The notes under the pieces were generated by a model, which worked only from the letters and a program-made list of their open reading frames with translations, was not told the origin of the DNA and made no database searches. Source: Chloroflexota bacterium (GTDB lineage Bacteria > Chloroflexota > Anaerolineae > Caldilineales > Caldilineaceae). From it: DNA of 38,222 bases. The stretch lies in NCBI GenBank assembly GCA_026389895.1, contig JAPLGZ010000172.1, positions 1-38,222 on the forward strand. The letters are read 5' to 3'. This document shows, piece by piece, positions 15,889-23,058 of the stretch; positions within the stretch are counted from its first letter, which is position 1; every line of letters begins with the position of its first letter. A program made the position numbers and the translations under genes.

Positions 15889-17925
15889 ATGACCATTCCA
15901 ACTTTTAACGAATCGCTTGATTCAACTCTTGAAAATAAAGCGGTCAACACAATCCGCATGCTGGCGGTTGATGCTGTACAGCAAGCAAAGTCGGGTCATC
16001 CGGGGCTACCGATGGGCATGGCCCAGGCCGCTTTTACCCTGTGGACGCGTTTTCTCCGCCATAGCCCGTCTAACCCTAGTTGGATCAACCGCGATCGCTT
16101 TGTGCTGAGTGCTGGGCATGGCTCGATGTTACTCTACGCCCTGCTGCATCTAACCCAATATGATTTATCTTTGGATGATCTACGCAGCTTCCGCCAGTGG
16201 GGCAGTAAAACGCCAGGCCATCCAGAGTATCATCATGTGCCTGGCGTCGAAACGACCACCGGGCCGCTAGGGCAGGGCTTTGCCAATGGCGTTGGCATGG
16301 CGATTGCCGAACGCTGGCTGGCTGAACGATTTAATCGGCCCAATTTCAAAGTAGTCGATCACTACACCTATGCGATTGTCAGCGATGGCGATCTGATGGA
16401 AGGGATCGCCAGTGAAGCCGCTAGCCTGGCCGGCCATTTACAGTTGGGTAAATTAATTTATCTGTATGACAACAATTCAGTCACGCTGGATACTTTTGCA
16501 GATGAATCATACACCGAGAGTTGGGCCAAACGCTTTGAAGCGTATGGGTGGCATGTGCAAGCTGTTGATGGCATGGATGGCGCAACCGTCGCGACCGCCA
16601 TTGAATTGGCCCAGGCCGACGCACGCCCCAGCATTATCGGTTGCCGCACGATCATCGGGTATGGCAGCCCCAATAAGCAGGGGACCTCTAAATCGCATGG
16701 CGAGGCATTGGGCGAAGAAGAGGTGGCGCTGACCAAACAAAATTTGGGCTGGCCAGCCGAACCTAAATTTTTTGTACCGGAAGATGTGCAAACCTTCTTC
16801 GGCCAAGCCGTGCAACGCGGCCAACAATTAGAAGCCGAATACAGCGATCAATTAGAAGCCTACAGCCAGGAATATCCAGGCGAGGCCGCCGAAATGCGCC
16901 GGATGTTGGCCGGTGAATTGCCCGACAATTGGGAAGCGGCCCTGCCCGTCTTTACGGGCAAGCCAGATGCCACGCGTAATGCCAGTGGCGCCGTTTTAAA
17001 TGCCCTGGCCAAAGTCATCCCGAACTTGATCGGTGGCAGCGCCGATTTGGCGGGCAGCAACAAAACGACGATCAGCGGCGCGCCGTTTGTGACGCCAGAA
17101 AGTTTTAAGACCCCCAATTTCCGCTTTGGTGTGCGTGAACATGGCATGGGTGGCATTCTGAACGGTATGGCATTACACAGTGGTGTGATTCCATACGGCG
17201 GCACCTTTCTGGTCTTTAGCGATTATATGCGCGGCAGCATTCGCCTTGCTGCGCTCATGGGACTGCGCCTGATCTATGTCTTCACCCACGACAGCATTGG
17301 TCTGGGCGAAGATGGCCCGACCCACCAACCCGTTGAACACCTGGCCGCGTTGCGCGCCGTCCCCAATCTGACGGTCATCCGCCCCGGCGATGCCAACGAG
17401 ACCGCCGAGGCATGGCGGTCTGCGTTAAAAAACACCAAAGGACCCACGGCATTGGCGCTGACTCGCCAGAATTTGCCCACTTATGATCGCGCCGCGTTAG
17501 GGCTCGGCGCAGCCAGTGGGGCCGCGCAAGGTGGCTATATTTTCTATGAGAATGCGCCCAAGCCATTGGAAATGCTCTTCGTTGCCACAGGTAGCGAACT
17601 TGACATTATCTACGAAGCCGCCAAAACGTTAGCCGCCGAAGGGGTCGGCGTGCGTGTTGTCAGCCTGCCCTGTTGGGAGCTTTTTGAACAACAGAGCGAA
17701 GAGTATCGCCAGGCAGTGCTGCCACTTGACGTGCCCAAAATCGCCGTGGAAGCCGCGACAGGCTTTGGGTGGGAACGCTGGGTGGGCAACGACAAACGCA
17801 AAAGCGCCATTATCGCCATCAATCATTTCGGCGCCAGCGCGCCTTATCAGAAGCTCTACGCGGAGTTTGGCCTGACGCCCGACAATGTGGTGAAGCAGGC
17901 GAAATCGTTGTTGGGCAAGTCGTGA
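15889..17925 (+). CDS. tkt: Transketolase
   Basis: A 678-residue thiamine-diphosphate enzyme transferring two-carbon ketol units between sugar phosphates in the pentose-phosphate pathway. The ThDP domain shows [41 protein letters not shown] and the metal/ThDP motif [20 protein letters not shown]...NN. The pyrimidine domain has [19 protein letters not shown] (catalytic Glu in REH) and [20 protein letters not shown]. The C-terminal domain is complete. Length is normal. ATG 15889 follows AGCGAGGCGAG; the in-frame TTG at 15841 would add a 16-residue extension not seen in the family. A palindromic repeat lies directly downstream. Confidence 0.97.
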   Translation: MTIPTFNESLDSTLENKAVNTIRMLAVDAVQQAKSGHPGLPMGMAQAAFTLWTRFLRHSPSNPSWINRDRFVLSAGHGSMLLYALLHLTQYDLSLDDLRSFRQWGSKTPGHPEYHHVPGVETTTGPLGQGFANGVGMAIAERWLAERFNRPNFKVVDHYTYAIVSDGDLMEGIASEAASLAGHLQLGKLIYLYDNNSVTLDTFADESYTESWAKRFEAYGWHVQAVDGMDGATVATAIELAQADARPSIIGCRTIIGYGSPNKQGTSKSHGEALGEEEVALTKQNLGWPAEPKFFVPEDVQTFFGQAVQRGQQLEAEYSDQLEAYSQEYPGEAAEMRRMLAGELPDNWEAALPVFTGKPDATRNASGAVLNALAKVIPNLIGGSADLAGSNKTTISGAPFVTPESFKTPNFRFGVREHGMGGILNGMALHSGVIPYGGTFLVFSDYMRGSIRLAALMGLRLIYVFTHDSIGLGEDGPTHQPVEHLAALRAVPNLTVIRPGDANETAEAWRSALKNTKGPTALALTRQNLPTYDRAALGLGAASGAAQGGYIFYENAPKPLEMLFVATGSELDIIYEAAKTLAAEGVGVRVVSLPCWELFEQQSEEYRQAVLPLDVPKIAVEAATGFGWERWVGNDKRKSAIIAINHFGASAPYQKLYAEFGLTPDNVVKQAKSLLGKS

Positions 17926-17931
17926 GACCTT

Positions 17932-18064
17932 AGCCTCACCCCTCGCCCCTCCCCTGAACGGTAGGGCTGTTTCAGGAGAGGGGCGCAGAACAAAAGCCGT
18001 TGATTGGCTCCCCCTCTTCTGAACTCAGCCCTTTGATTCAGGAGAGGGGGCGGGGGGTGAGGCT
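17932..18064. repeat. Nested CCCTCACCCC-type palindromic repeat
   Basis: About 133 bp. Outer arms AGCCTCACCCC (17932-17942) and its exact complement (18054-18064) enclose two G/C-rich hairpins. The first pairs the region ending CCCCTGAA (17944-17958) with TTCAGGAGAGGGGCG (17971-17985); the second pairs CCCCTCTTCTGAA with TTCAGGAGAGGGGG (about 18011-18050). This looks like a REP/BIME-type mobile palindrome. It may also terminate tkt. A related single hairpin is at 36220-36250. Confidence 0.7.
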
Positions 18065-18095
18065 CCGTAGTTGGCAGCAGTTGTAAAGGAAGTTT

Positions 18096-18584
18096 ATGAA
18101 CACGATCCTAACCGACATTGTCCGGCGCACGCGCCAACACCATGCCATCGAACATGCCACCATTCATATGTTGGCTGAGCGTTTCCCGCGCCAACCGTTT
18201 AGTGGCATCAGTGACCCGCTAGGATTTACGCTGTATGGCAATGTCACAGAGGAAAGTGTGCGGCGTGCAGTGGGGGATGCCCTGTTGCGTTTGCAGGCTG
18301 GCCAAAGTGAATTGGCCATTCATCCCAATTGTGGCACGAATCTGGCCACGACCGGTCTATTGGTTACCCTGGTTGCCTTGCTCACCAACCGCAGCAAACG
18401 CAGCCTATTCGAGAAATTTACGACGACCCTCATGCTCGTCTTGCCGACCCTTATTCTTGCCCGGCCACTGGGCACTTATCTACAAGGCTATACCACACTG
18501 GCCGACACGGGTGATCGTTGGGTGGCGGAAGTGCGACCTGTCACGATGGGACATGTAAAGGCCCATCGCGTTTTGTTTGAATAA
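18096..18584 (+). CDS. DUF6391-like small membrane protein with HxxEH motif
   Basis: 162 residues. It opens with the conserved-looking HHAIEHATIHML (His/Glu-rich, HxxEH, residues about 15-26), followed by GISDPLGFTLYG and AIHPNCGTNLATTG. Two hydrophobic segments (about 86-98 and 108-122) flank a basic loop, so it is probably membrane-associated. The pattern matches proteins annotated DUF6391 in cyanobacteria and Chloroflexota as I recall them. The paired His/Glu residues and the single Cys could bind a metal, but no activity is known. It starts at ATG 18096 with AAAGGAAG upstream and stands between two palindromic repeats. Confidence 0.65.
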   Translation: MNTILTDIVRRTRQHHAIEHATIHMLAERFPRQPFSGISDPLGFTLYGNVTEESVRRAVGDALLRLQAGQSELAIHPNCGTNLATTGLLVTLVALLTNRSKRSLFEKFTTTLMLVLPTLILARPLGTYLQGYTTLADTGDRWVAEVRPVTMGHVKAHRVLFE

Positions 18585-18597
18585 TTCAGGCTACACG

Positions 18598-18751
18598 CGG
18601 CGGAGGAATGATAGGGATTAAACATTTATTGCGGTGATTGGCGGGCGTGCCGCGGCGGTTAAAACCGCCGCCTGCTATGGAAAAACCTGCTTCCGCAGGT
18701 TGACTGACCCGTTACCGCTTTATTTTGTTAATGCTCATTATTCCTCCGCCC
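18598..18751. repeat. REP/MITE-like multi-hairpin palindromic element
   Basis: About 150 bp closed by GGCGGAGGAAT (18599-18609) and its complement ATTCCTCCGCC (18740-18750), with more partial pairing just inside (GCGGT/ACCGC, ATTAA/TTAAT). Inside are two strong hairpins: GCGGCGGT-TAAA-ACCGCCGC (18652-18671) and AACCTGC-TTCC-GCAGGTT (18684-18701). There is no open frame. The three-way-junction layout fits a palindromic REP-type element or a structured RNA. It lies between the DUF6391-like gene and holA. Confidence 0.7.
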
Positions 18752-18887
18752 GTCCAGAAAACGCCAGCCAAGAGTGGATGCCGAGTGGGCGTCAATAGGT
18801 GGCCAGAGGTCTGTCTTAATGCACTTTGGCCACAGGCATTGTAAGGCTTGCCCGGTATGCAGAACTTTTTCACTTTTTCATCTAATC

Positions 18888-19931
18888 ATGGTCTATCTGC
18901 TGCTCCATTGTGATGAATATTTAGCCAGCCAACGCCTTGCGGCTTTAAAAAGCGCGCTGGGCGATGCCGAGATGGCTGACTTAAACACTACGGTGTTGGA
19001 GGGCGAACGCACCACCGCGGCGGATCTGTTGGCGCAGGCCAGCATGATGCCATTTTTGACCGTGCGGCGCTTACTCTTGGTCAATGGCTACCTCGATCAC
19101 CTTGATAAACGCATGGGGGCGAGCAAAAGTCCAGAAAGCGCTGCATATGCCGAAGCAGTGCATTTATTGGAAGCGCTGCCCCAGGCTCCCGATACCAGTG
19201 ATCTGGTCTTTATTGATGAAAGCGTCGATAAGCGCCGCCATTTATGGAAGGGCTTTACACTCCCCCAAACCGACAAGCACCCACCGCGCAAGGTAAATGG
19301 CCTGGAGGCGTTAATCAAGGCGCAGCAGGTAACCTTAGAAGCGCTAAGCACACCCGACCCGAAAGAGCTGGCGAGTTGGCTTCAGCGCCACGCCAAAACG
19401 CGCAAAATTGCGATTGACGGACGCGCCATACAAATGTTAGCCGATTTTGTCGGCCCTAATTTGCGGCAGTTAGAAAATGAAGTTGAGAAATTATCACTAT
19501 ACGCTGGCAACCGCGCCATTACGGCCGACGATGTCAAGTTAATGGTCAGTGATGCGAGTGAAGCATTAATCTGGAATTTGACCGATGCCCTCAGTCAACG
19601 CAACATGCGAGATGCGATCCATTCGTTGTACGAATTGTGGCGCGGTGATGCTAATCCCTTCTATTTATTGACCATGATCACGCGCCAATATCGCATTATG
19701 ATCAAGGTCAAAGAGGCCATGCGCCACGGCGGCAGCGAATTTGATGTGGCAGGTCGGATTGGTGAAAAGCCCTACTCGGCGAAAAAGGCAATGGCCCAGG
19801 CGAACAAATACTCATTTCAAGAATTAGATACCATCATGGATCGCCTCTTGACCGCCGATTATGCGATGAAGACCGGCGCTGACCCAGTCACCGAAATCGA
19901 TATTTTAATGGCGGAATTAACCAGAAAGTGA
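18888..19931 (+). CDS. holA: DNA polymerase III delta subunit
   Basis: A 347-residue clamp-loader subunit that opens the beta sliding clamp. The N-terminal AAA-like domain (about 1-140) begins YLLLHCDEYLASQRLAALKSAL and includes MMPFLTVRRLLLVNGY. Domain II has LASWLQRHAKTRKIAIDGRAIQMLADFVGPNLRQLENEVEKLSLYA, the conserved delta collar motif. The C-terminal domain has AL(I)WNLTDALSQRN and NPFYLLTMITRQYRIMIKVKE. Start taken as ATG 18888 to match family N-termini; the open frame extends 38 codons upstream, but those are unlike HolA. No clear Shine-Dalgarno. recF follows 72 nt downstream. Confidence 0.9.
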   Translation: MVYLLLHCDEYLASQRLAALKSALGDAEMADLNTTVLEGERTTAADLLAQASMMPFLTVRRLLLVNGYLDHLDKRMGASKSPESAAYAEAVHLLEALPQAPDTSDLVFIDESVDKRRHLWKGFTLPQTDKHPPRKVNGLEALIKAQQVTLEALSTPDPKELASWLQRHAKTRKIAIDGRAIQMLADFVGPNLRQLENEVEKLSLYAGNRAITADDVKLMVSDASEALIWNLTDALSQRNMRDAIHSLYELWRGDANPFYLLTMITRQYRIMIKVKEAMRHGGSEFDVAGRIGEKPYSAKKAMAQANKYSFQELDTIMDRLLTADYAMKTGADPVTEIDILMAELTRK

Positions 19932-19935
19932 AAGA

Positions 19936-19985
19936 TGACAGCGTGTGGTGGTCACGAAACGTTTCTTGACCACCACACGCTGTCA
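19936..19985 (+). repeat. Perfect 18-bp intercistronic hairpin, holA-recF
   Basis: TGACAGCGTGTGGTGGTC (19936-19953) is exactly complementary to 19968-19985, with a 14-nt loop that itself contains AAACGTTT. It starts 4 nt after the holA stop and ends 18 nt before the recF ATG. No T-run follows, so it is more likely an mRNA-processing, stability or attenuation structure than a full terminator. Confidence 0.75.
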
Positions 19986-20003
19986 CTCCGATGCGAAGCT
20001 CTC

Positions 20004-21251
20004 ATGTATCTATCCAATCTTTCTCTCACACACTTTCGCAACTATCAACGCTTGGATCTTGCCTTCCATGGCCCGATCACCGTCTTTCAAGGGCCAAATG
20101 CGCAAGGTAAAACGAACCTACTGGAAGCGATCTACTTTCTGGCGACGAGCAAATCCGTCCACGCGCAAAATGAGCGCGAAGTTGTCGGCTGGCAGGCGAA
20201 GCATGAACCGATCCCCTACAGTCGGATTGCTGGTCAAGTGCGCTTTCCAGAACGCACAACTGAGTTAGAAATTGTGCTGACATCGCGGGGTGACGAGCAG
20301 AATTTTGCCAAGCAGATCAAGATCAATGGGGTTCCTAAACGCAGCATGGATTTGGTCGGTTTGCTGCGGGCGGTGCTCTTTTTACCGGAAGATGTCAAAC
20401 TGGTGGACGGTAGCCCTGGGGAACGGCGTCGCTACCTGGATATTGCCCTTTGTCAGATCGACCGCGTCTATTATCAAGCGCTGGTCGGCTATAACAAAGT
20501 ATTAGCCCAACGGAATAGTCTGCTCAAACATTTACGCGACCAGAACGCCCGTCCCACCGCCGAAAGCACCGAGACGCAACTCAATTTTTGGGATGAAAAA
20601 TTGGTGCAACATGGCAGCGTTGTGATGGCGCGGCGACACAATTTTGTGTTGCAACTAGAGGCGCATGCCCGCGAACGCCACACAGACTTGAGCAGCGGCG
20701 GTGAAGCGTTGCAACTGCATTATGTCCCCAGCTTTAACCCTGGCCACCTTTCTGAAATAGAGTATATCCAACTGACCGCTGAACATTATTCTGCTAACCT
20801 ATTGGCGATGAGTAGCGCCCAATCAGAAGCAACAACGGTGGCGACACACTTTCTCGCCAAGTTGCGCAGCCGGCGCAGCCGTGAGGTGGCCGCCGGTAAT
20901 ACGCTCTATGGTCCGCACCGCGATGATTTACGCTTTGTGACCAACGGTCGCGATCTGCGGGCTTATGGCAGCCGTGGGCAGCAACGGACAGCAGCCTTGT
21001 CCTTAAAGCTGGCCGAACTCAAGGTCAGCACGCTCACAACCGGCGTTGCGCCTTTGTTGCTGCTTGACGACGTGATGAGTGAGCTAGATGCCCAGCGCCG
21101 TAGCACATTATTGGCCGCGTTGGATGGGGTGGAACAAGCGATTATCACGACCACCGATTGGGACGATTTTACACCAGAATTTCGTGCACGCGCCCAACAG
21201 TTGCAGGTGCGGGCGGGCACGGTTCAGCCGCTGATAGAGGATGAAGGCTAA
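20004..21251 (+). CDS. recF: DNA replication and repair protein RecF
   Basis: A 415-residue SMC/ABC-type ATPase that loads RecA at gapped DNA. Motifs in order: N-terminal MYLSNLSLTHFRNYQRLDL; Walker A GPNAQGKTNLLEAIY (about residues 31-45); VLFLPEDVKLVDGSPGERRRYLD; signature SRGQQRTAALSLKLAEL; and Walker B LLLLDDVMSELD. ATG 20004 gives the canonical start; a longer open frame begins at 19935 but would run through the hairpin. Length is slightly above the usual 360-400. It follows holA and converges on vapC with a 10-nt gap and no terminator between. Confidence 0.95.
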   Translation: MYLSNLSLTHFRNYQRLDLAFHGPITVFQGPNAQGKTNLLEAIYFLATSKSVHAQNEREVVGWQAKHEPIPYSRIAGQVRFPERTTELEIVLTSRGDEQNFAKQIKINGVPKRSMDLVGLLRAVLFLPEDVKLVDGSPGERRRYLDIALCQIDRVYYQALVGYNKVLAQRNSLLKHLRDQNARPTAESTETQLNFWDEKLVQHGSVVMARRHNFVLQLEAHARERHTDLSSGGEALQLHYVPSFNPGHLSEIEYIQLTAEHYSANLLAMSSAQSEATTVATHFLAKLRSRRSREVAAGNTLYGPHRDDLRFVTNGRDLRAYGSRGQQRTAALSLKLAELKVSTLTTGVAPLLLLDDVMSELDAQRRSTLLAALDGVEQAIITTTDWDDFTPEFRARAQQLQVRAGTVQPLIEDEG

Positions 21252-21261
21252 CGAAGTTGAC

Positions 21262-21663
21262 TCAGGTTGTCTCCCAATCTTCCAGCCGCAGGGCAGCAAT
21301 CCGGCTAAATTCGGTCTGATTGTGGGTCACCAATGTTACATTGTTGGCAAGCGCAATCGCCGCAATTTGCAGATCATAAGGGCCAATCGGCGTGCCTTTG
21401 CGAGCCAGGTCGGCGCGTATCTCACCGAAAATTTGGGCGGCCTGACCGTCAAATGGCAAGGAGTGGAACTGCGCAAACACAGTGGATAGCAAGGCCAAAT
21501 TTTCGGTTATACGCTGACTTTTGTACGCACCAAAATAGAGTTCCGCCTTCACCACATCACATAACAAAATATCTGTCGCAAGCTGCGCGCGGAGTTTTGC
21601 CTTCACGGGTGAAGGGGCCAGATTCATATAGCGAATCCACGTGTTAGAATCCAATAGCCACAT
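21262..21663 (-). CDS. vapC: PIN-domain toxin, VapC family
   Basis: A 133-residue PIN-domain ribonuclease, the toxin of a type II toxin-antitoxin pair. Acidic metal-binding residues are present: Asp5 (MWLLDSNTWIRYM), Glu41-type acid in DVVKAELYFGA, and the C-terminal PIGPYDLQIAAIAL and VTHNQTEFSRI blocks. VapC enzymes cleave tRNA or rRNA; the target here is unknown. It starts 2 nt after the antitoxin stop. Its 3' end nearly touches the convergent recF. Confidence 0.93.
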   Translation of the reverse strand: MWLLDSNTWIRYMNLAPSPVKAKLRAQLATDILLCDVVKAELYFGAYKSQRITENLALLSTVFAQFHSLPFDGQAAQIFGEIRADLARKGTPIGPYDLQIAAIALANNVTLVTHNQTEFSRIAALRLEDWETT

Positions 21664-21665
21664 GA

Positions 21666-21914
21666 TTATTCGAACTCCAACCGTGTTTCATATTCGCCTT
21701 GTGGTTCACGCACAAGCGGTTCGCCTGCCCAACGACCTTCCGTTTCTTCAAAAAATCCCAACGGCCAACCATTGGCATCAACAGCGGTAGACTTGCCATT
21801 ACCGATAACTTCATCCAACGGCAAAATGATAATTTCCACCCGGCGATGGCGCAACTCTGGCGGTGCGATAATCGTTTCGGGCAACTCTTCAATAATTTGG
21901 CGGAAGTAGTTCAT
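21666..21914 (-). CDS. vapB: VapB-type antitoxin
   Basis: An 82-residue protein directly upstream of vapC. The N-terminus (FRQIIEELPETIIAPPELRHRRVEIIILPLDE) fits the short DUF2281-like/VapB DNA-binding antitoxins. The C-terminal half is acidic and aromatic-rich (WPLGFFEETEGRWAGEPLVRE), the likely toxin-wrapping tail. A strong AAGGAGGAAACC precedes the ATG. A minus-strand TATAAT (complement of 21953-21958) lies about 40 nt upstream, without a clear -35. Such pairs are normally autoregulated; no operator could be identified. Confidence 0.8.
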   Translation of the reverse strand: MNYFRQIIEELPETIIAPPELRHRRVEIIILPLDEVIGNGKSTAVDANGWPLGFFEETEGRWAGEPLVREPQGEYETRLEFE

Positions 21915-22048
21915 GGTTTCCTCCTTTTCATTTTAACCAAGCTTTTCATCTAATTATATCACCGATGACAAGCAGAGGATAGACCAAGAAGTTAGCGCAT
22001 CGTGAACCAGAGGAAAGAACTGACACCGTTGGAACAGTCTGCCAAGCC

Positions 22049-22677
22049 CTAAAATACCAACACAAATAATTTGTTGATGAAGTCAGCTGATTCATCAACA
22101 AATGGAAATGCTTCCTCCAGTGGCTTTGGATTATCAGGTCCGAACAAATCTACAAGCTGATCCGATACCAGAACCCAATCACCATTGTGCAGGCTGAAAG
22201 TAAAAAGGTGTTTGTTAAAATATTCAGTGGTGGTAGGGGCAAGTGGGTCTTGATTCGATGTTGAAATAATAAGCGATGTATGTTCAGTTGCGTTCAGAAT
22301 TGCTGTTTCACCAGAAATTTCGAGCGTAGAATTAAGTAATTCAAAGTCATACCCATTATAAAATACCCCTGTGTCAGTAAGAAAGGAGCGACGATTTGCT
22401 GCATCAACTATCTGTTTTTGTACAGCATCAATATACAATCCCGAATCGACGCTACTCGCTTTTACCGTAGCTGTCAATGTATCTAGCTGAGCTGTAACAG
22501 CAGCCTGGGCAATTTCCGACAGGTGTGTGCCAAGAATTTTGTCGCGGTGGAGCGATCCCAAAATATAAGCCAGCGATTATTCAGCGATATTTCTGGGTCT
22601 GAGACGACTTCTCCTGTGAATATGCCTCGGGCAATGATGCCTATAGCCTCAGAAGAATTTGGTATTATCGCTGGCAC
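22049..22677 (-). pseudogene. Hypothetical protein gene, probably frameshifted remnant
   Basis: Not recognised. The clear part (22049-22561, 170 residues) has a mixed alpha/beta look with FNKHLFTFSLHNGDWVLVSDQLVD near the end, reminiscent of NTF2-like or amidase-associated domains. It has no proper start: only a TTG at 22561 and a stop a few codons upstream. A second frame (22483-22677) supplies plausible upstream protein (PNSSEAIGIIARGIFTGEV, SDPEISLNNRWLIF). The two would join if one base changed in the CCCAAAA run at 22557-22563. So it is either a pseudogene, a homopolymer sequencing error or an ancient fragment. Even the joined frame lacks a good start and signal. Confidence 0.45.
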
Positions 22678-22930
22678 ACAGCAACAGGTGATCTGTCATT
22701 TCCAAGAATTCCGCGTCTATACTCCACCTATCTCCTCTTCCCTTCCAACAGCCTAAATTTCACCAAGCATAATCGAGGTGCGCGACCGAGCAATCAGCGG
22801 CGCGCTTACACATAATTGACCATCGCGTATTGATTCCCCAATCCTCTCTACAACGGCGAACTATCATGGATAGTTGGGCATTTAGATAACAGATGAAATT
22901 AGAATAGCTGTGGTATCATAGTTGATCATT
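22678..22930. other. Non-coding stretch
   Basis: About 250 nt between the broken gene and the hairpin element. No supported gene, promoter or strong structure was seen. Confidence 0.4.
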
Positions 22931-23047
22931 GATGGCTGCGTCACTTCGTTGGCGTAGATCTTTCTGTTGTCGCCCAATGATGCTCGACAATAGAAAGATC
23001 TATACTGTCGAGTCCACTTCGTAAATCGTAAATCCAAAATCCAAAAT
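22931..23047. repeat. Hairpin element, copy B, with four heptad repeats
   Basis: The stem TAGATCTTTCT-G-TTGTCG (22955-22972) pairs with CGACAA-T-AGAAAGATCTA (22985-23002): 17 Watson-Crick pairs plus one G-T, with a 12-nt loop. The element closes with four exact 7-mers (23020-23047), two CGTAAAT then two CCAAAAT, ending 11 nt before the ATG at 23059. It matches the layout and flanking bases of copy A (14356-14459), with different but complementary stem sequences. Confidence 0.7.
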
Positions 23048-23058
23048 CGGTTTTATCC

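Noticed and set aside
17932-18751. Insertion sequence remnants
   Set aside because: Palindromes are present, but no transposase fragment or target duplication was seen, so they are listed as REP/MITE-like only.
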